Source: an uncultured Lachnoanaerobaculum sp. (lineage in GTDB: Bacteria > Bacillota > Clostridia > Lachnospirales > Lachnospiraceae). Taken from it: 6,235 nt of DNA. Made by a program: the position numbers and the translations under genes. Shown here piece by piece: positions 6,020 to 6,235 of the stretch (positions are counted from its first letter, which is position 1; every line of letters starts with the position of its first letter). The stretch covers positions 1 to 6,235 of the forward strand of contig CALISX010000548.1 in the NCBI GenBank assembly GCA_938041725.1, written 5' to 3'. A model generated the notes under the pieces. It saw only the letters and a program-made list of their open reading frames with translations, made no database searches and was not told where the DNA came from.

Positions 6020-6235
6020 CTATACCTTCTGAATCGCCATCCTAAAGCTTTGATACTCCTCCTGCACCCAGGGGAGGGGGACTCCTCCTGCCATCCAGGC
6101 AGCACCGCTTAGCACCTGGCCATTGATTTTATACTGGGCCTTAGGTTCCAATCCCCTGGGATGTACCACAATAGGCGCAGGATTGGCATCCAAAGCCTGT
6201 ACCACAGCGCAAAGCAGTCCCTGATTTTTTTCCTT
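6020..6235 (-). CDS. C-terminal end of a probable GH36 alpha-galactosidase (partial)
   Basis: On the minus strand an open frame runs from the window edge (6235) to a TAG stop (6022-6020), giving the last 71 residues of a protein whose start lies beyond the window. The segment matches the C-terminal beta-sandwich domain of family GH36 alpha-galactosidases: GLEPKAQYKINGQ followed by LSGAAWMAGGVPLP, then EEYQSFRMAI near the end. The corresponding family pattern is G-L-x-P-x-x-x-Y, then S-G-x-x-L-M-x-x-G-(L/V)-P-L, then D-(Y/F)-x-S. Such enzymes release terminal alpha-galactose from melibiose, raffinose and related plant oligosaccharides, usually in the cytoplasm. The catalytic residues lie upstream of this piece and cannot be checked. 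The gene is convergent with citC, 34 bases apart, and unrelated in function to the liv operon. Confidence 0.75.
   Translation of the reverse strand, partial: KEKNQGLLCAVVQALDANPAPIVVHPRGLEPKAQYKINGQVLSGAAWMAGGVPLPWVQEEYQSFRMAIQKV

Overview
The window holds one apparently complete transcription unit on the + strand, flanked by the ends of two unrelated genes. Gene families, strong AGGAGG-type ribosome binding sites, tight gene packing and roughly balanced base composition suggest an anaerobic Firmicute of the class Clostridia, possibly a gut Lachnospiraceae-like organism. This placement is inferred from style and gene content only.

Layout: positions 1-56 are the last codons of an upstream + strand gene, closed by a strong intrinsic terminator (71-100). 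A consensus sigma-A promoter (TTGACA, 17 bp, TATAAT; 158-186) follows, with an inverted repeat just upstream of it. The leader of about 80 nt carries a tandem hexamer, a hairpin and a perfect tandem 10-mer before the first gene. The operon then reads livK (lipoprotein substrate-binding protein), a terminator-like hairpin with a U-tract, livH and livM (permeases), livG and livF (ATPases), and finally citC (citrate lyase ligase). A one-sided terminator (5995-6019) ends it. The last 216 bases are the C-terminal end of a convergent minus-strand gene, probably a GH36 alpha-galactosidase.

Function: LivK anchored outside the membrane would capture a branched-chain amino acid or related small carboxylated solute and pass it to the LivH/LivM channel, powered by LivG/LivF. 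The hairpin after livK probably lets most transcripts stop there, so that more binding protein than transporter is made. livH to citC are spaced by 14 nt or less and are probably translated as a block.

The odd element is citC. The encoded enzyme normally activates citrate lyase by acetylating the prosthetic group of CitD, and its gene normally sits with citDEF. Here it is the last gene of a transporter operon whose two ends are both visible, so no citrate lyase subunit is encoded in the same unit. Either CitC serves a lyase encoded elsewhere, or it has another partner and the transporter may carry something other than leucine, isoleucine or valine. I see no mobile element, CRISPR array, tRNA or rRNA in the window.
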